64,000 nt of DNA from JANQIV01 sp050117315. Lineage in GTDB: Bacteria; Bacteroidota; Ignavibacteria; Ignavibacteriales; Melioribacteraceae. The notes under the pieces are model-generated. The model had not been told where the DNA came from, ran no database searches, and saw only the letters and a program-made list of their open reading frames with translations. The stretch is from contig JASFMY010000002.1 in assembly GCA_050117315.1 (NCBI GenBank), positions 90,195 through 154,194 on the forward strand, read 5' to 3'. Of this stretch, positions 16,818 to 26,464 are shown piece after piece. The translations under genes were made by a program, and so were the position numbers. The first letter of the stretch is position 1. The number at the start of each line of letters is the position of its first letter.

Positions 16818-17672
16818 TTACTTGTATCTGTAAAGCTGCCAGGAAATATATACATTTTGAAAAACAATGTAGAAAACAGGCCCCAAAGCTGCTATCGGGC
16901 TAATGAATGTTAAGGCTACCCAAATTGTAAATCCGTTGTTCTTCTGACCCAGGCATTGGCTTGACTCAAGCTTATAAGTTTTTTCACCTATTAAATAACC
17001 AATTCCGAATTGAAATATGCACACAACAAAAATTATTATCCCTATAAAAAATAAAATACTTAATGAAGCCGTCATTTCATTTGATATATAATTGCTGGCT
17101 TTTGACGAAGCCAGGTAAACATTCATGACCAGCAAATAAAAAGTATAATCTTTATATCGAATCAATCTGCTGGATATTTCCGAAAAGAATCTTTTAATAA
17201 TTTTTGCCAATACAAAAGGAATTAGAAACACTGTTGCCACGGGTATCATTATGTCAATTATAGATAAATCTCCACTTACTTTTAGTAAATACGGAATAGT
17301 GAAAGGTAATATAGATGCTATAATGAAATTTGTAAAGAGCAATGAAATTATTGAATATTCAATATTTCTTTTTAATAAACTTATTACAACCGGAACTGCT
17401 ATAGCGGTAGGTGCTGCAACTGTAATATAAACAGCCTCGGCAATATTCTTATCGAATGGCTTCAACAATAAAAACAAAAGTACCGGTAAAGCAATGTTGA
17501 TAATGATAATAATGAAATGACTTTTTTGAAACGAATCCTTTTTAAAATTTATATCAAGGAAAGAGAAAAAAAGCATAATCATTATTAAGTAACGAATAAT
17601 AAACGTGTAAGAATGACCGTAGGGGAAAACCAGTCCGCAAGTAATAGTGAGCAATAAAAGAATTGTTTTCAT
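16818..17672 (-). CDS. bile acid:sodium symporter (BASS)-like membrane protein
   Basis: 284 aa, eight to nine hydrophobic helices. The C-terminal LGQKNNGFTIWVALTFISP and the later VFYIVFQNVY match the BASS-family pattern GxKNxxLAxxLA...P. TVAAPTAIAVPVVISLL corresponds to the first discontinuous-helix motif. Members carry bile acids, keto acids, arsenite or vitamins with sodium; the substrate is unknown here. It stands alone between the peptidase and a tRNA. Confidence 0.75.
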   Translation of the reverse strand: MKTILLLLTITCGLVFPYGHSYTFIIRYLIMIMLFFSFLDINFKKDSFQKSHFIIIIINIALPVLLFLLLKPFDKNIAEAVYITVAAPTAIAVPVVISLLKRNIEYSIISLLFTNFIIASILPFTIPYLLKVSGDLSIIDIMIPVATVFLIPFVLAKIIKRFFSEISSRLIRYKDYTFYLLVMNVYLASSKASNYISNEMTASLSILFFIGIIIFVVCIFQFGIGYLIGEKTYKLESSQCLGQKNNGFTIWVALTFISPIAALGPVFYIVFQNVYISWQLYRYK

Positions 17673-17758
17673 CGTTCAAATATATGTAAAAAACAATACT
17701 TTTGAATTATCTTTAACTAATAACATTATTTAGTTATTTTTGTCCTTCAATTTACTTT

Positions 17759-17830
17759 GCCTCCGTAGCTCAGTGGATAGAGCAGTGGTTTCCGGTACCA
17801 CGTGCGCAGGTTCGATTCCTGCCGGGGGTA
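17759..17830 (+). tRNA. tRNA-Arg (anticodon CCG)
   Basis: A full cloverleaf: acceptor GCCTCCG with CGGGGGT, D arm AGCTCAGTGGATAGAGC, anticodon stem GTGGT/ACCAC with loop TTCCGGT (anticodon CCG), T arm GCAGG-TTCGATT-CCTGC, discriminator A. CCA is not encoded. A rare-codon arginine tRNA fits the AT-rich genome. Confidence 0.95.
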
Positions 17831-17971
17831 CAACTTCAATTCGTTATCCGGCTTATTACTACTAACTGAGTGCCAATATAGTATCTATTTAATCAACTAC
17901 ATTTTCTCTTTTAAGCCGCTCCCGCTTTGTGGTAGACCTTAATTGCTACACATGTTAAAGCATAACAAAAC

Positions 17972-19372
17972 TTATTTCTGTTCATTATTGTCAGAGTATT
18001 TGTTATACATCCTAATATAGTTTGAGTCGGTTAAATTGCTGATGCCGCTCCAGTTGCCTACCCACTTGGACTCAATTGAAGCCTCACTGCTTTTGCCGGG
18101 ATAAAAGTTTATATAATTACTTTGAGTTGTTGGATCAGTCAAAATTTTATTAAAAACTATGTTCAGCGATTTTGTGTTTATACCGTTCTGATTGTAAGCT
18201 TTATTAAAACTGTATTCATGTGCCCATTGCTTTTTAACGGCTGCCAGGTCAAGATAAAAAGAATTGTAATCCAGCAGCTCAAATGTAGTTTTGTCATAAG
18301 TAAAAATCTGGAAGGCCGGGTTATTCCCGAAGATAGGAGAAACAGACGGTGTAACATGGAGGAAAACGGAAGCCGGTTCTTTTACAGCCGGGTTCTCTTT
18401 AAATAATCTGAAATCATCCATGTGGATATGCCCGCCGAAACATACGGAAATCACATCACCGTAATTTTTAATCATATTGACTAACCTTCCGTTATAGTTA
18501 TCTGTCATAAATAATAATGCACTATAAAGTGAATCGCCGGGATTTATGGGAGCCATAGTATCAAAAACATCAATGCCGGGCAGAATGTGCAGGATAAGCC
18601 AAACGTTTTCATTTTTTGAGCGGGCGGATTTTAATTCTGTTTCAAGCCAATCGAGAACATTTTTACCGTGCGCGTTTTCATTGCTTTTGGGCGAAAGAAA
18701 ATTTGTATTTATTGAAATCAGTCTCTGATCCTTGGTATTAGGAAACCTTATAGAATAGCAGCCGTTGATCGGGTAAGTCTTTAAAAATGCTTTTTTAAGT
18801 TCCGGGTTTTTAATAAAGTTATCAAACAGCACTCCTGAAGTCTGGTGTAAAAAGGCCCCGTCCCAAACAGAATTGTAATCACCGGTGTACGAATCGTTAT
18901 TGCCCAGCGTAAAGAATATGGGGATGTGCGGGTAGTACCGGTTTATTTTTGAAGTAATAAATCCGAATGTTTTGTGAATAAAACTGTTTGACGCGTAGCT
19001 GCTGTAGTTATTTGTTAAAGAATATAGCGTATCCAGGAAGTGGTGTACAATGAAATCACCTGTGTAAATTATGAAATCCGGCTTTGTACTTTTTGCAGAT
19101 ACTTCTTTTAACAATGAAGTAAAAAGCTTGTAATCAGAATCATACCAGTAAGCATTAAATTCATTATTGCCCAGGTCATGAAAGATTTTATCCCAATTTT
19201 GATAAGGAGAATTTACAAGCGTGTCTACAGAAACACCATTGTGAAAAGGGTCAAAATGAATATCCGAGATTGCTATAAAAGTGCCTGTCTGCGAAAAAGC
19301 GGAGGACGATAGTGCGAATAATAAAACGAAAGTGTAAAAATATTTTTTTAAAGTAAGATGTATTTTAAGCAT
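17972..19372 (-). CDS. secreted calcineurin-like phosphoesterase (acid sphingomyelinase-like)
   Basis: 466 aa from ATG 19372, which has a CGGAGAACCCAA ribosome site; the longer frame starts without one. Signal peptide ends near SSAFSQ. The metallophosphatase motifs run in order: ISDIHFDPF, IIYTGDF, FTLGNNDSY, WLILHILPG, CFGGHIHMDDF. The order, the spacing and the large insert after GNND fit the ASM-like subfamily. Predicted periplasmic or extracellular phosphodiesterase; substrate unknown (phospholipid or nucleotide). Confidence 0.88.
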   Translation of the reverse strand: MLKIHLTLKKYFYTFVLLFALSSSAFSQTGTFIAISDIHFDPFHNGVSVDTLVNSPYQNWDKIFHDLGNNEFNAYWYDSDYKLFTSLLKEVSAKSTKPDFIIYTGDFIVHHFLDTLYSLTNNYSSYASNSFIHKTFGFITSKINRYYPHIPIFFTLGNNDSYTGDYNSVWDGAFLHQTSGVLFDNFIKNPELKKAFLKTYPINGCYSIRFPNTKDQRLISINTNFLSPKSNENAHGKNVLDWLETELKSARSKNENVWLILHILPGIDVFDTMAPINPGDSLYSALLFMTDNYNGRLVNMIKNYGDVISVCFGGHIHMDDFRLFKENPAVKEPASVFLHVTPSVSPIFGNNPAFQIFTYDKTTFELLDYNSFYLDLAAVKKQWAHEYSFNKAYNQNGINTKSLNIVFNKILTDPTTQSNYINFYPGKSSEASIESKWVGNWSGISNLTDSNYIRMYNKYSDNNEQK

Positions 19373-19493
19373 TTGGGTTCTCCGTTTATAGATTTGAATA
19401 AATATAAATCTATAATCTTTTAAATCAAAATAGATCATGTCTTGAAATGCAATGTTTTTTAAGCCGGATAATTTCTTTTTAGAAAATCAATAG

Positions 19494-20183
19494 CTAAGAA
19501 GCTGCGTAAGGTTTTGCATCTCTTAATTTGTAAGCTTTATTTTTTTTGAGAGCGGAATCGAACCCGAAATATTTAATTCCGAACAAAGAATATAAATGAT
19601 AGAAAAGGATAACTATCCCCGGTAATTTTTCAGGGTAAGAAAATTTTTTAAGTAACCTGTCATTGAGCATTCCGTTTTCACTGAATTCTTTACCCAGTTT
19701 TTTTACCCAATCCCGGAATAACTTAACGACCGGCCTTCCAATAAACTTGGGTAAAATCTGATAAGTTGTTTCTACTCCACTACGGATTATTGTGCCGACG
19801 TATTCACAATTCAATCTTTTGGCAAGTTTCTTAAGATACCTTTCAACACCGCGTGAATGACTTGCTTCAATAAAACCTGACTGAACCAAGAACAATAATT
19901 TCGGATTCTTTTCAACCGCGTTTTGTGAGAGAGGACTCAGTTGCTCAATAAATCTTTTTACTCTGCCGTGCATTGCATCTGTGTATAAAGGGAATGCAAT
20001 AAAAACATAATCCGCATTTAGAAATTTATCTATTATATTTTTGTCATTTCCCGATGAATGAATGTTGTATACTTCATATGAATTAGCGGAATTGAGCATA
20101 AATCCCGAAAGGAATTGTTGTATAAACATTGCAGTATTACCCCGGTTTTTGCGCGGCGACCCGTTAAAGATTACTAACTTCAT
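19494..20183 (-). CDS. flavodoxin-fold NAD(P)H/FMN oxidoreductase-like protein
   Basis: 229 aa from ATG 20183 (MKLVIFNGSPRKNRGNT); the opening is the FMN-phosphate loop of the NADPH-dependent FMN reductase family. YVFIAFPLYTDAMHGRVKRFIE is the typical second flavin loop. The C-terminal half is longer than in most members and has a hydrophobic stretch (GIVILFYHLYSLFGI). It starts 20 bp inside the end of the preceding flavodoxin-like gene, so the two are translationally coupled and may form a heteromeric enzyme. Confidence 0.8.
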   Translation of the reverse strand: MKLVIFNGSPRKNRGNTAMFIQQFLSGFMLNSANSYEVYNIHSSGNDKNIIDKFLNADYVFIAFPLYTDAMHGRVKRFIEQLSPLSQNAVEKNPKLLFLVQSGFIEASHSRGVERYLKKLAKRLNCEYVGTIIRSGVETTYQILPKFIGRPVVKLFRDWVKKLGKEFSENGMLNDRLLKKFSYPEKLPGIVILFYHLYSLFGIKYFGFDSALKKNKAYKLRDAKPYAAS

Positions 20184-20715
20184 CTGCAACAATTCCCAAT
20201 AAATTTTCATTTATAACTTTTGAATACACAAATTGCGACGAAAAACTTGAAGCTATTCTTGAATATATATCGTTAATAATTTGAATATCTTCCTCATCCG
20301 TATCAATATCATTTTGTAACAGCAAACCTAATTTAGGATATGATTCATACCTTTTCATATGCTTTAGTTTGCCTTCGCTTATTTCCGCATAAGGGTGAAT
20401 TAAAGCTATCATCCTGTCGTTACAGGTTTTAAGTAAAGAACTCGTGAATCCCATAATTATAGGCGAAGCGTAAAGTACAAGATCAGATTGCATGTAATAT
20501 TTGTATACTTCTTCCATATCGTCTTTCTGCAAACATTTGCCGGGAGTTTTCTGCCAGCAACAGAAACAACCAGTGCAGTATTTGATATCCATTATCCGTA
20601 ACTGAATGTGATAAACCCGGTGGCTTGAACTTAGCTGCAACACCAATGCGTTTATCCAGTTATCGAAATCTACGTTTTCTGCTTCTTGATTTCCGTTTAT
20701 GATTGTTATTACCAT
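20164..20715 (-). CDS. flavodoxin-fold protein with Cys cluster
   Basis: 183 aa from ATG 20715. ITIINGNQEAENVDFDN replaces the usual GSPR loop. YCTGCFCCWQKTPGKC is the Cys-rich iron-sulfur-like insert of the NADPH-dependent FMN reductase subfamily (CxxCxxCxxxxPGxC), and LYASPIIMGFTSSLLK is the flavin loop. First gene of a two-gene operon with 19494-20183. Pairing of a Cys-cluster form and a plain form suggests electron transfer between them. Confidence 0.78.
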   Translation of the reverse strand: MVITIINGNQEAENVDFDNWINALVLQLSSSHRVYHIQLRIMDIKYCTGCFCCWQKTPGKCLQKDDMEEVYKYYMQSDLVLYASPIIMGFTSSLLKTCNDRMIALIHPYAEISEGKLKHMKRYESYPKLGLLLQNDIDTDEEDIQIINDIYSRIASSFSSQFVYSKVINENLLGIVADEVSNL

Positions 20716-20901
20716 CAAAAAAAACTTGCCTTTTTCTTTGCAAAATCACAAAAACTAAATTGATTTGACGTTTAACAGATGTTAATGTTTTATTAAGATT
20801 GCTATCCTAAAATCACTTCTTAGACGCAACCTTTAAAGAGATGCTGAAGTCTATATTTAAACATAGTCTATTTCTCAATTAAGAAGTTCAAGGGGGATTC
20901 G

Positions 20902-23313
20902 ATGTTCAAAAATTACATCACAGTTGCGTTTAGAAATTTCGGCAAAAATAAGACTTATTCACTCATCAATTTTATGGGCCTGGCAATCGGGTTTGCGGCT
21001 TTTATATTTATTCTTTTATGGGTCAATGATGAATTAAGCTACGGCAGGTTCCACCAAAAGTCCGACAGAATATTCCGTGTAACACAGAAGTTTATTACCA
21101 GAGGTCAGGTACTTCATCAAACGCAGACACCTGCAATACTTGCACCTACAATTATGGAGACCTCTCCCGAAGTTGAAATAGCAGCGCGGTTAAGGGGATT
21201 CACAAAACCTACAGTGGTTAAAATCGGGGATAAAACTTTTAATGAATCAAAACACGGAATGGCTGATGAAAACTTTTTTAAGCTATTCTCATTCAAACTT
21301 TTAAAGGGAAACTCTGAAACAGCCTTAGCCGGTCCGAATACGGCAGTGGTCTCAGAATCTGCTGCGCTGAAATATTTTGGTAATGAAGATCCTATCGGAA
21401 AGATATTTACAATATACGAGGATGAGTATATCGTTACCGGATTGTACAAAGATATGCCTCCCAACTCACATTTTCATTTTGACGTACTTTTATCAGTTGC
21501 AAGTGTTCCTCAATATTCCGAAGTACATTGGGGATCGAATCCTTTAAAAACTTATGTGCTGCTTAAAGAAGGCGTGAGTCCCGCATATCTTCATGATAAA
21601 ATTAATGACATTATTCGAACACGCATGTACGGTTCGGAAGAAAGTTATTACAAAAGGCAGGAAGCCGGCTATCACACCGAGATGCCTATCCAAAAACTTA
21701 CGGATATTCATCTTAATTCACACTTATTGTGGGAGTTTGAAGCCAACGGCAATGCAATCTATGTGCAATTCTTAACATTTGTTGCTCTTTTTATAATCAT
21801 TATTGCAATTGTAAATTATGTTAACCTCTCAACAGCACGCTCTGCAGGAAGAGCTAAAGAAATCGGTATAAGAAAATCTATAGGCTCAACACGATCCGCC
21901 CTTATACGACAGTTTATAGCGGAGTCTATTTTAACGAGTTTTATTTCTTTAGCTTTTGCAGTCGGTTTAATTTATTTATTCATTCCCGTATTCCGTGAAA
22001 TAGTCGGCAAACATTGGCTTGAATTTAACTTATTCGATAATCCTCTGATAGTAATTTTATTAATAGTTTTTAGCGTCGTCATAGGTATTTTTGCAGGATT
22101 GTATCCTTCATTTGTTCTTTCTTCTTTTAAGCCCGTCTCTGTTCTGCGTTGGCATCACAGCAGCACCTTTAAAAATGCCGGGCTGCGGAACGGTCTGGTA
22201 GTTTTCCAATTTGTAATTTCAATTATGCTTTTGGTTGGAACACTTATAGTAAACGAACAGATGAATTATATACAATCCAAGAATTTGGGCTTTAACAGGG
22301 AACAGGTTCTGGTTATAAATACTTTCGGCGAAGCCGGTAAAAAAATGGATGTATTAAAAGAAGAATTAAAACAAAACCCTGCCGTTATTGATGTTGCGGC
22401 TTCCACAAGTGTACCGGGTACATCTTTTAACAATATCGGGACAAGGCTTGAAGGAACAGACAGGGGAATTCCGACCAACATTTACGGAGTTGATAATGAT
22501 TACCTGAACGTGTTTAAAATGCAAATGGCTCAAGGGCGTTTTTTTTCAAAAGATATTCCGATCGATGCACAGGCAGTGGTCATTAACGAAACTATGGCTG
22601 CAGAACTGGACATAACCGAAATAGGCAGCAACAGGCTTTTCATCTGGGCCGGGAACGACAAAGGTACATTACCGTTTCGCCTGATTGGAATTATAAAAGA
22701 TTTTCACTACGAGTCGTTTCATGAAAAGATAAAGCCAATGGAATTTATTATGATACCGGGCGCGGCTGATTGGAATGAGTATTATCTTTCAATCCGTTTG
22801 AATACTGCCGACATACGGGAATCTGTTGACGCAATTGCAGATACCTGGGAAGAGCTGCTGCCGGGAATCCCGTTTGAATATACCTTTATGGATAACATTT
22901 ATGATGATCTTTACAAAAATGAAAAACGCACAGGCGATGTTTTCGGGTTGTTTACCTTTTTTGCTCTCTTTGTTTCATGCCTTGGACTTATCGGTTTAAC
23001 TTCATTTGTAATTGAGATGAGAACAAAAGAGATAGGTATTAGAAAAGTTTTAGGCGCTTCGGTAAACGGGCTGGTTGTTAAACTCTCAAGTGAGTTTACA
23101 AAGTGGGTTGTTGCTGCAAATTTAATAGCATGGCCGCTTGCTTATTACATGATGAATCAATGGCTTGATAATTTTGCACACAGAATCGAAATAAAATTAT
23201 GGATGTTTTTAGTAGCCGGGTTGCTGGCATTTTTAATATCTGTAATTACAGTAAGTGTACAGTCACTAAAAGCAGCCGTGCGGAACCCTCTTGATACGTT
23301 GAAGTATGAATAA
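20902..23313 (+). CDS. MacB/FtsX-type ABC transporter permease
   Basis: 803 aa. Typical of Bacteroidetes stand-alone permeases: MFKNYITVAFRNFGKNKTY start, first membrane helix near 20-42, a periplasmic MacB-PCD domain (about 43-280), three FtsX helices (EIGIRKSIGSTRSALIRQFI is the coupling region), a second PCD domain, and a second FtsX block (TKEIGIRKVLGASVNGLVVK). Such proteins pair with an ATPase to move lipoproteins, peptides or toxins by a mechanotransmission mechanism. No ATPase is adjacent. Confidence 0.92.
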   Translation: MFKNYITVAFRNFGKNKTYSLINFMGLAIGFAAFIFILLWVNDELSYGRFHQKSDRIFRVTQKFITRGQVLHQTQTPAILAPTIMETSPEVEIAARLRGFTKPTVVKIGDKTFNESKHGMADENFFKLFSFKLLKGNSETALAGPNTAVVSESAALKYFGNEDPIGKIFTIYEDEYIVTGLYKDMPPNSHFHFDVLLSVASVPQYSEVHWGSNPLKTYVLLKEGVSPAYLHDKINDIIRTRMYGSEESYYKRQEAGYHTEMPIQKLTDIHLNSHLLWEFEANGNAIYVQFLTFVALFIIIIAIVNYVNLSTARSAGRAKEIGIRKSIGSTRSALIRQFIAESILTSFISLAFAVGLIYLFIPVFREIVGKHWLEFNLFDNPLIVILLIVFSVVIGIFAGLYPSFVLSSFKPVSVLRWHHSSTFKNAGLRNGLVVFQFVISIMLLVGTLIVNEQMNYIQSKNLGFNREQVLVINTFGEAGKKMDVLKEELKQNPAVIDVAASTSVPGTSFNNIGTRLEGTDRGIPTNIYGVDNDYLNVFKMQMAQGRFFSKDIPIDAQAVVINETMAAELDITEIGSNRLFIWAGNDKGTLPFRLIGIIKDFHYESFHEKIKPMEFIMIPGAADWNEYYLSIRLNTADIRESVDAIADTWEELLPGIPFEYTFMDNIYDDLYKNEKRTGDVFGLFTFFALFVSCLGLIGLTSFVIEMRTKEIGIRKVLGASVNGLVVKLSSEFTKWVVAANLIAWPLAYYMMNQWLDNFAHRIEIKLWMFLVAGLLAFLISVITVSVQSLKAAVRNPLDTLKYE

Positions 23314-23403
23314 TAATAAATAGGAGGCCTTTGTCTAATTAGCGTTCGTGGTTACAGAGAAATAATCAGAGGTTGTGTTAAAATAAAAATTAATGAATCT
23401 TTA

Positions 23404-23483
23404 AACCGCCGAGTAGGCAAAGGGGCATTTCATCCCTAAGCCTCTCACTGAAACGTACGTGATAGTCTCCCGGCATACGGCTC
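23404..23483 (-). ncRNA. degraded group II intron domain V (with domain VI-like tail)
   Basis: On the minus strand 23450-23483 is 34 nt long and reads GAGCCGTATG ... CGTACGTTTC, matching the domain V hairpin of bacterial group II introns (GAGCCGUAUG / CGUACGGUUC) including the AGC triad. One pairing G is changed to T. It is followed by AGTGAGAGGCTTAGGGATGA and AATGCCCCTTTGCCTACTCG, which look like linker and domain VI. No reverse transcriptase frame lies upstream, so this is a 3' relic of an intron. Confidence 0.65.
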
Positions 23484-23586
23484 TTGTTATTCTTGATAAT
23501 TTCATCTGTACCCTTTTTCCCAATGTTAAAACATTGTTGGATGTTCATTTCTTATCATCTTTAGTTTTGCAACTGTTTTTCGAAAA

Positions 23587-23877
23587 TCAATTTTGTGAAT
23601 TTTCCTCCTCCTCAATCACTACCGCATCAACAGTATTCTTTTCATCTTCTCTTCTAATTACTTCTACTTTGAAGTTGGCTACAACTGTGGCAAGTGCTCC
23701 AACGGCAGTTAATATAGGTGCGCAGACAACTCCGATAACTCCTATTGTAACGGGGATTTCAAGAAATGTTCTATCCTTTTCGTCTTTTATGATAATTCTA
23801 CGGATATTACCTTCTTTTATAAGTTCTTCAATTTTAATTAATAATTCTTTCCCTTTTACTTTAAATTCGTTTATCAT
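23587..23877 (-). CDS. DUF4342 family protein
   Basis: 96 aa from ATG 23877 (MINEFKVKGKELLIKIEELI). A helical N-terminal part, a beta segment RRIIIKDEKDRTFLEIPVT, one hydrophobic segment with glycine and alanine (VIGVVCAPILTAVGALATV), then KVEVIRREDE and an acidic tail. This arrangement matches DUF4342 proteins, membrane-associated and of unknown role. It is divergent from the lipase-like gene. Confidence 0.75.
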   Translation of the reverse strand: MINEFKVKGKELLIKIEELIKEGNIRRIIIKDEKDRTFLEIPVTIGVIGVVCAPILTAVGALATVVANFKVEVIRREDEKNTVDAVVIEEEENSQN

Positions 23878-24036
23878 GGTCAGATTCCTAATTTTTTGAT
23901 TTATTTCATTAGATGTTGAAAGATGGCTTTTGTTCCAAAGCAACTATCTGCAATTTATTATTATGTTTTGCGTCTAACGTTTTGGAATTTGTTTTCTTCA
24001 TTTTTAGTTTACTGTAAAAATAAATTAGGAAAACTC

Positions 24037-25269
24037 ATGATCTTATTATTTCGAGAATTAAAATCACTTTATTTAATAGGAGTTCTTTCATTTTTTGCTT
24101 TTGCATGCAGTGATTCGGATGATTCTCCGGTTGAAACGGGTACATCAGAGCGCGGAGATATTTTAGAGTTTTCCCAAACTACAACATTGACGGCTTCATT
24201 CTTGTATAATCTTTTAAGTACTTACGGTATTGAAGATACATTTGACATAGATTTGCTTTATGATGTTGACATATATAAAATGACTTACGCGACAATTGGT
24301 CCAAATAGTGAATCTCAGGATGCCTCTGGGTCCATCTTCGTACCTAAAGGTCAAAATAATCTTCCCTTGATTAGCCTCCAGCATGGAACACAGGCAAACA
24401 GGGACAGGGTGGGTTCGGCCAACCCGTTTTACTCTCCTGAAGGGTTACTCGCAGCGTCGATCGGTTACTTTGCAGTTGTACCGGATTATTTAGGTCTGGG
24501 TAGTTCGGAAATATTGCACCCGTATTTGAACGAAACAGCCTCTGCAAGTGTAGTGGTTGATGCAATAAGAGCTGCCAGGCAATTTGCCGATCAAAATGAA
24601 ATTAATTTGAACGGACAGGTATTTTTAGCAGGTTATTCCGAAGGGGGGTATGTAACTTTAGCAGCCCAAAAAGATATTGAGTTGAACCACTCTTCCGAAA
24701 TAGCAGTTACCGCTTCAACTCCAATGGCCGGGCCATATGATATTAATTTAACCGCACGCAGTATTATTGAACAGCAGGTATATGAAGAGCCTTCCTTTCT
24801 CGCATTTCTTATTGTAGCTTACGATGAATATTATGAATGGAACAGGATAGACGACATTTTTAACTCACCTTACAATCAAAATGTTGTGGAACTGTTTAAC
24901 GGCAGTTTATCAACCGAAGATATTAATCCTTCGTTAAGTAATGATGTAACGGTTTTATTTAGTAGTGAATTTATAAATAACTATCTGGATGGAAATGATA
25001 CCCAGGTAATAAGCGCCTTCACTGAAAACAGTTTGCTTGACGACTGGTCTACGCAAGTTCCAACCCGATTTTATCATGGTGGTGCCGATGAATTTGTTCC
25101 GTTTGAAAATGCCGAAACTGCAAGGGATATTTTTATTGCAAACGGAAGCACAAACGTTGAAATAATCTCCATTCCCGGAGGTACGCACAGTACTTCGGTT
25201 TTTCCGAGTATTCTTGGTGCTGTTGCGTGGTTTGAAGGGTTCAGCCAAAGTACTCTTGCCTTAAAGTAG
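24037..25269 (+). CDS. alpha/beta-hydrolase lipoprotein (secretory lipase-like)
   Basis: 410 aa from ATG 24037, after TTAGGAAAACTC; a longer frame upstream has no site. Lipobox AFAC with Cys24. The hydrolase core shows ISLQHGTQ (oxyanion region), AVVPDYLGLGSS, the nucleophile elbow GYSEGG, the acid in HGGADEFVP and the histidine in PGGTHSTS. This set and the order fit the secretory lipase/prolyl oligopeptidase-like group. Predicted membrane-anchored, periplasm or surface-facing esterase. Confidence 0.85.
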   Translation: MILLFRELKSLYLIGVLSFFAFACSDSDDSPVETGTSERGDILEFSQTTTLTASFLYNLLSTYGIEDTFDIDLLYDVDIYKMTYATIGPNSESQDASGSIFVPKGQNNLPLISLQHGTQANRDRVGSANPFYSPEGLLAASIGYFAVVPDYLGLGSSEILHPYLNETASASVVVDAIRAARQFADQNEINLNGQVFLAGYSEGGYVTLAAQKDIELNHSSEIAVTASTPMAGPYDINLTARSIIEQQVYEEPSFLAFLIVAYDEYYEWNRIDDIFNSPYNQNVVELFNGSLSTEDINPSLSNDVTVLFSSEFINNYLDGNDTQVISAFTENSLLDDWSTQVPTRFYHGGADEFVPFENAETARDIFIANGSTNVEIISIPGGTHSTSVFPSILGAVAWFEGFSQSTLALK

Positions 25270-25340
25270 TGCCTTTAAATTATGGAAGGCTAATTATAAT
25301 TTATTTAGATTGCAACTAAAATGAATAGACGGGTATTGAA

Positions 25341-26450
25341 ATGAAGCGTAAGACACAACTCATCTTAAGCGAATGGATTTTAATGATAATTGCCTGGGCG
25401 GCAATTGTAAATTTTTATTCATGGATAATCATATCAAACATGAACATATATTTTGATATGAAGCTGATTAGCTCTTCCAGTAGCAATTCTGTTTTATTAG
25501 AATATATCGTTTCAGGTATGCAGTACCTCGAGGGAGCAATGTTCGGCGTTATATTCGGAACACTTTTTACAGTTATAAATATCTTCACTGACCATTCCGA
25601 TTTTAGAAAATACTCATACGGCAAAATTGTTGTATTAAAAAGCATACTATATATTCTTTCCGTTATTGTTACCAGTGTTATAATTTATATACTCTTTAAA
25701 ATATTAAAAACAATACCTGAAGATTTATCGTTGGGTTTGCTTTGGGACAATGTTAAAGCCGATTATTTTGTTTCTGGAATTGTTTACATAACTTTTTTTA
25801 TCATTCTTACAAATTTTATTTTGCAGATAAGTAAAAAGTTCGGGCCTGAGACAATACTTAATTTATTTACAGGCAAATACCACAAACCTAAAGGTGAAGA
25901 ACGGATATTTATGTTTCTTGATATGAAGAGCTCAACAGCAATTGCAGAGAAACTAGGACATGAAAAATACAGCCAATTCATTAGAAACTGCTATCATGAT
26001 TTAACAAATATAGTACTTACTTATAACGCCGAAATTTATCAATATGTTGGCGACGAAGTTGTTTTGTGCTGGCCTAGTAAGAAAGGATTAAGAAAACTTA
26101 ACTGTTTAAATGCTTTTTTTGCTTATGAAAAGGAATTAAATAGAAAAGGAAAATATTATCTGAAAGAATTTGGCGAAGTTCCTAAATTCAAAGCAGGTAT
26201 GGACATGGGGCAGGTTACGGTTACTGAAATTGGAGATATAAAAAGGGATATTGCTTACCATGGTGATGTGCTTAACACTGCATCAAGAATTCAAGAAAAT
26301 TGTAACAAATTCAATCAAAAATTGTTAATTTCCGAAAACATCGAAAAACAGTTAGATTCATTAAACGGTTTTTCGAAGAAACTAATCGGTGAGATTAATC
26401 TAAGGGGTAAGGAACAAATAGTAAAAATTTACGGTATCAACTCAAATTAA
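25341..26450 (+). CDS. membrane-bound class III adenylate/guanylate cyclase
   Basis: 369 aa. Four membrane segments fill about 10-175 and the cyclase domain occupies about 185-365. Metal-binding Asp194 lies in MFLDMKSSTAIAE and Asp238 in QYVGDEVVLCW. GDVLNTASRIQENC carries the transition-state Asn and Arg. It lies 14 bp ahead of an HD-domain gene on the same strand, so the two are probably co-transcribed. Whether the product is cAMP or cGMP cannot be decided from the motifs. Confidence 0.88.
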   Translation: MKRKTQLILSEWILMIIAWAAIVNFYSWIIISNMNIYFDMKLISSSSSNSVLLEYIVSGMQYLEGAMFGVIFGTLFTVINIFTDHSDFRKYSYGKIVVLKSILYILSVIVTSVIIYILFKILKTIPEDLSLGLLWDNVKADYFVSGIVYITFFIILTNFILQISKKFGPETILNLFTGKYHKPKGEERIFMFLDMKSSTAIAEKLGHEKYSQFIRNCYHDLTNIVLTYNAEIYQYVGDEVVLCWPSKKGLRKLNCLNAFFAYEKELNRKGKYYLKEFGEVPKFKAGMDMGQVTVTEIGDIKRDIAYHGDVLNTASRIQENCNKFNQKLLISENIEKQLDSLNGFSKKLIGEINLRGKEQIVKIYGINSN

Positions 26451-26464
26451 TCAGAAGGTTTATT

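Noticed and set aside
20902..23313. Antisense and out-of-frame open frames inside the ABC permease gene
   Set aside because: Shadows of the long coding frame; none has a start site or recognisable domain.
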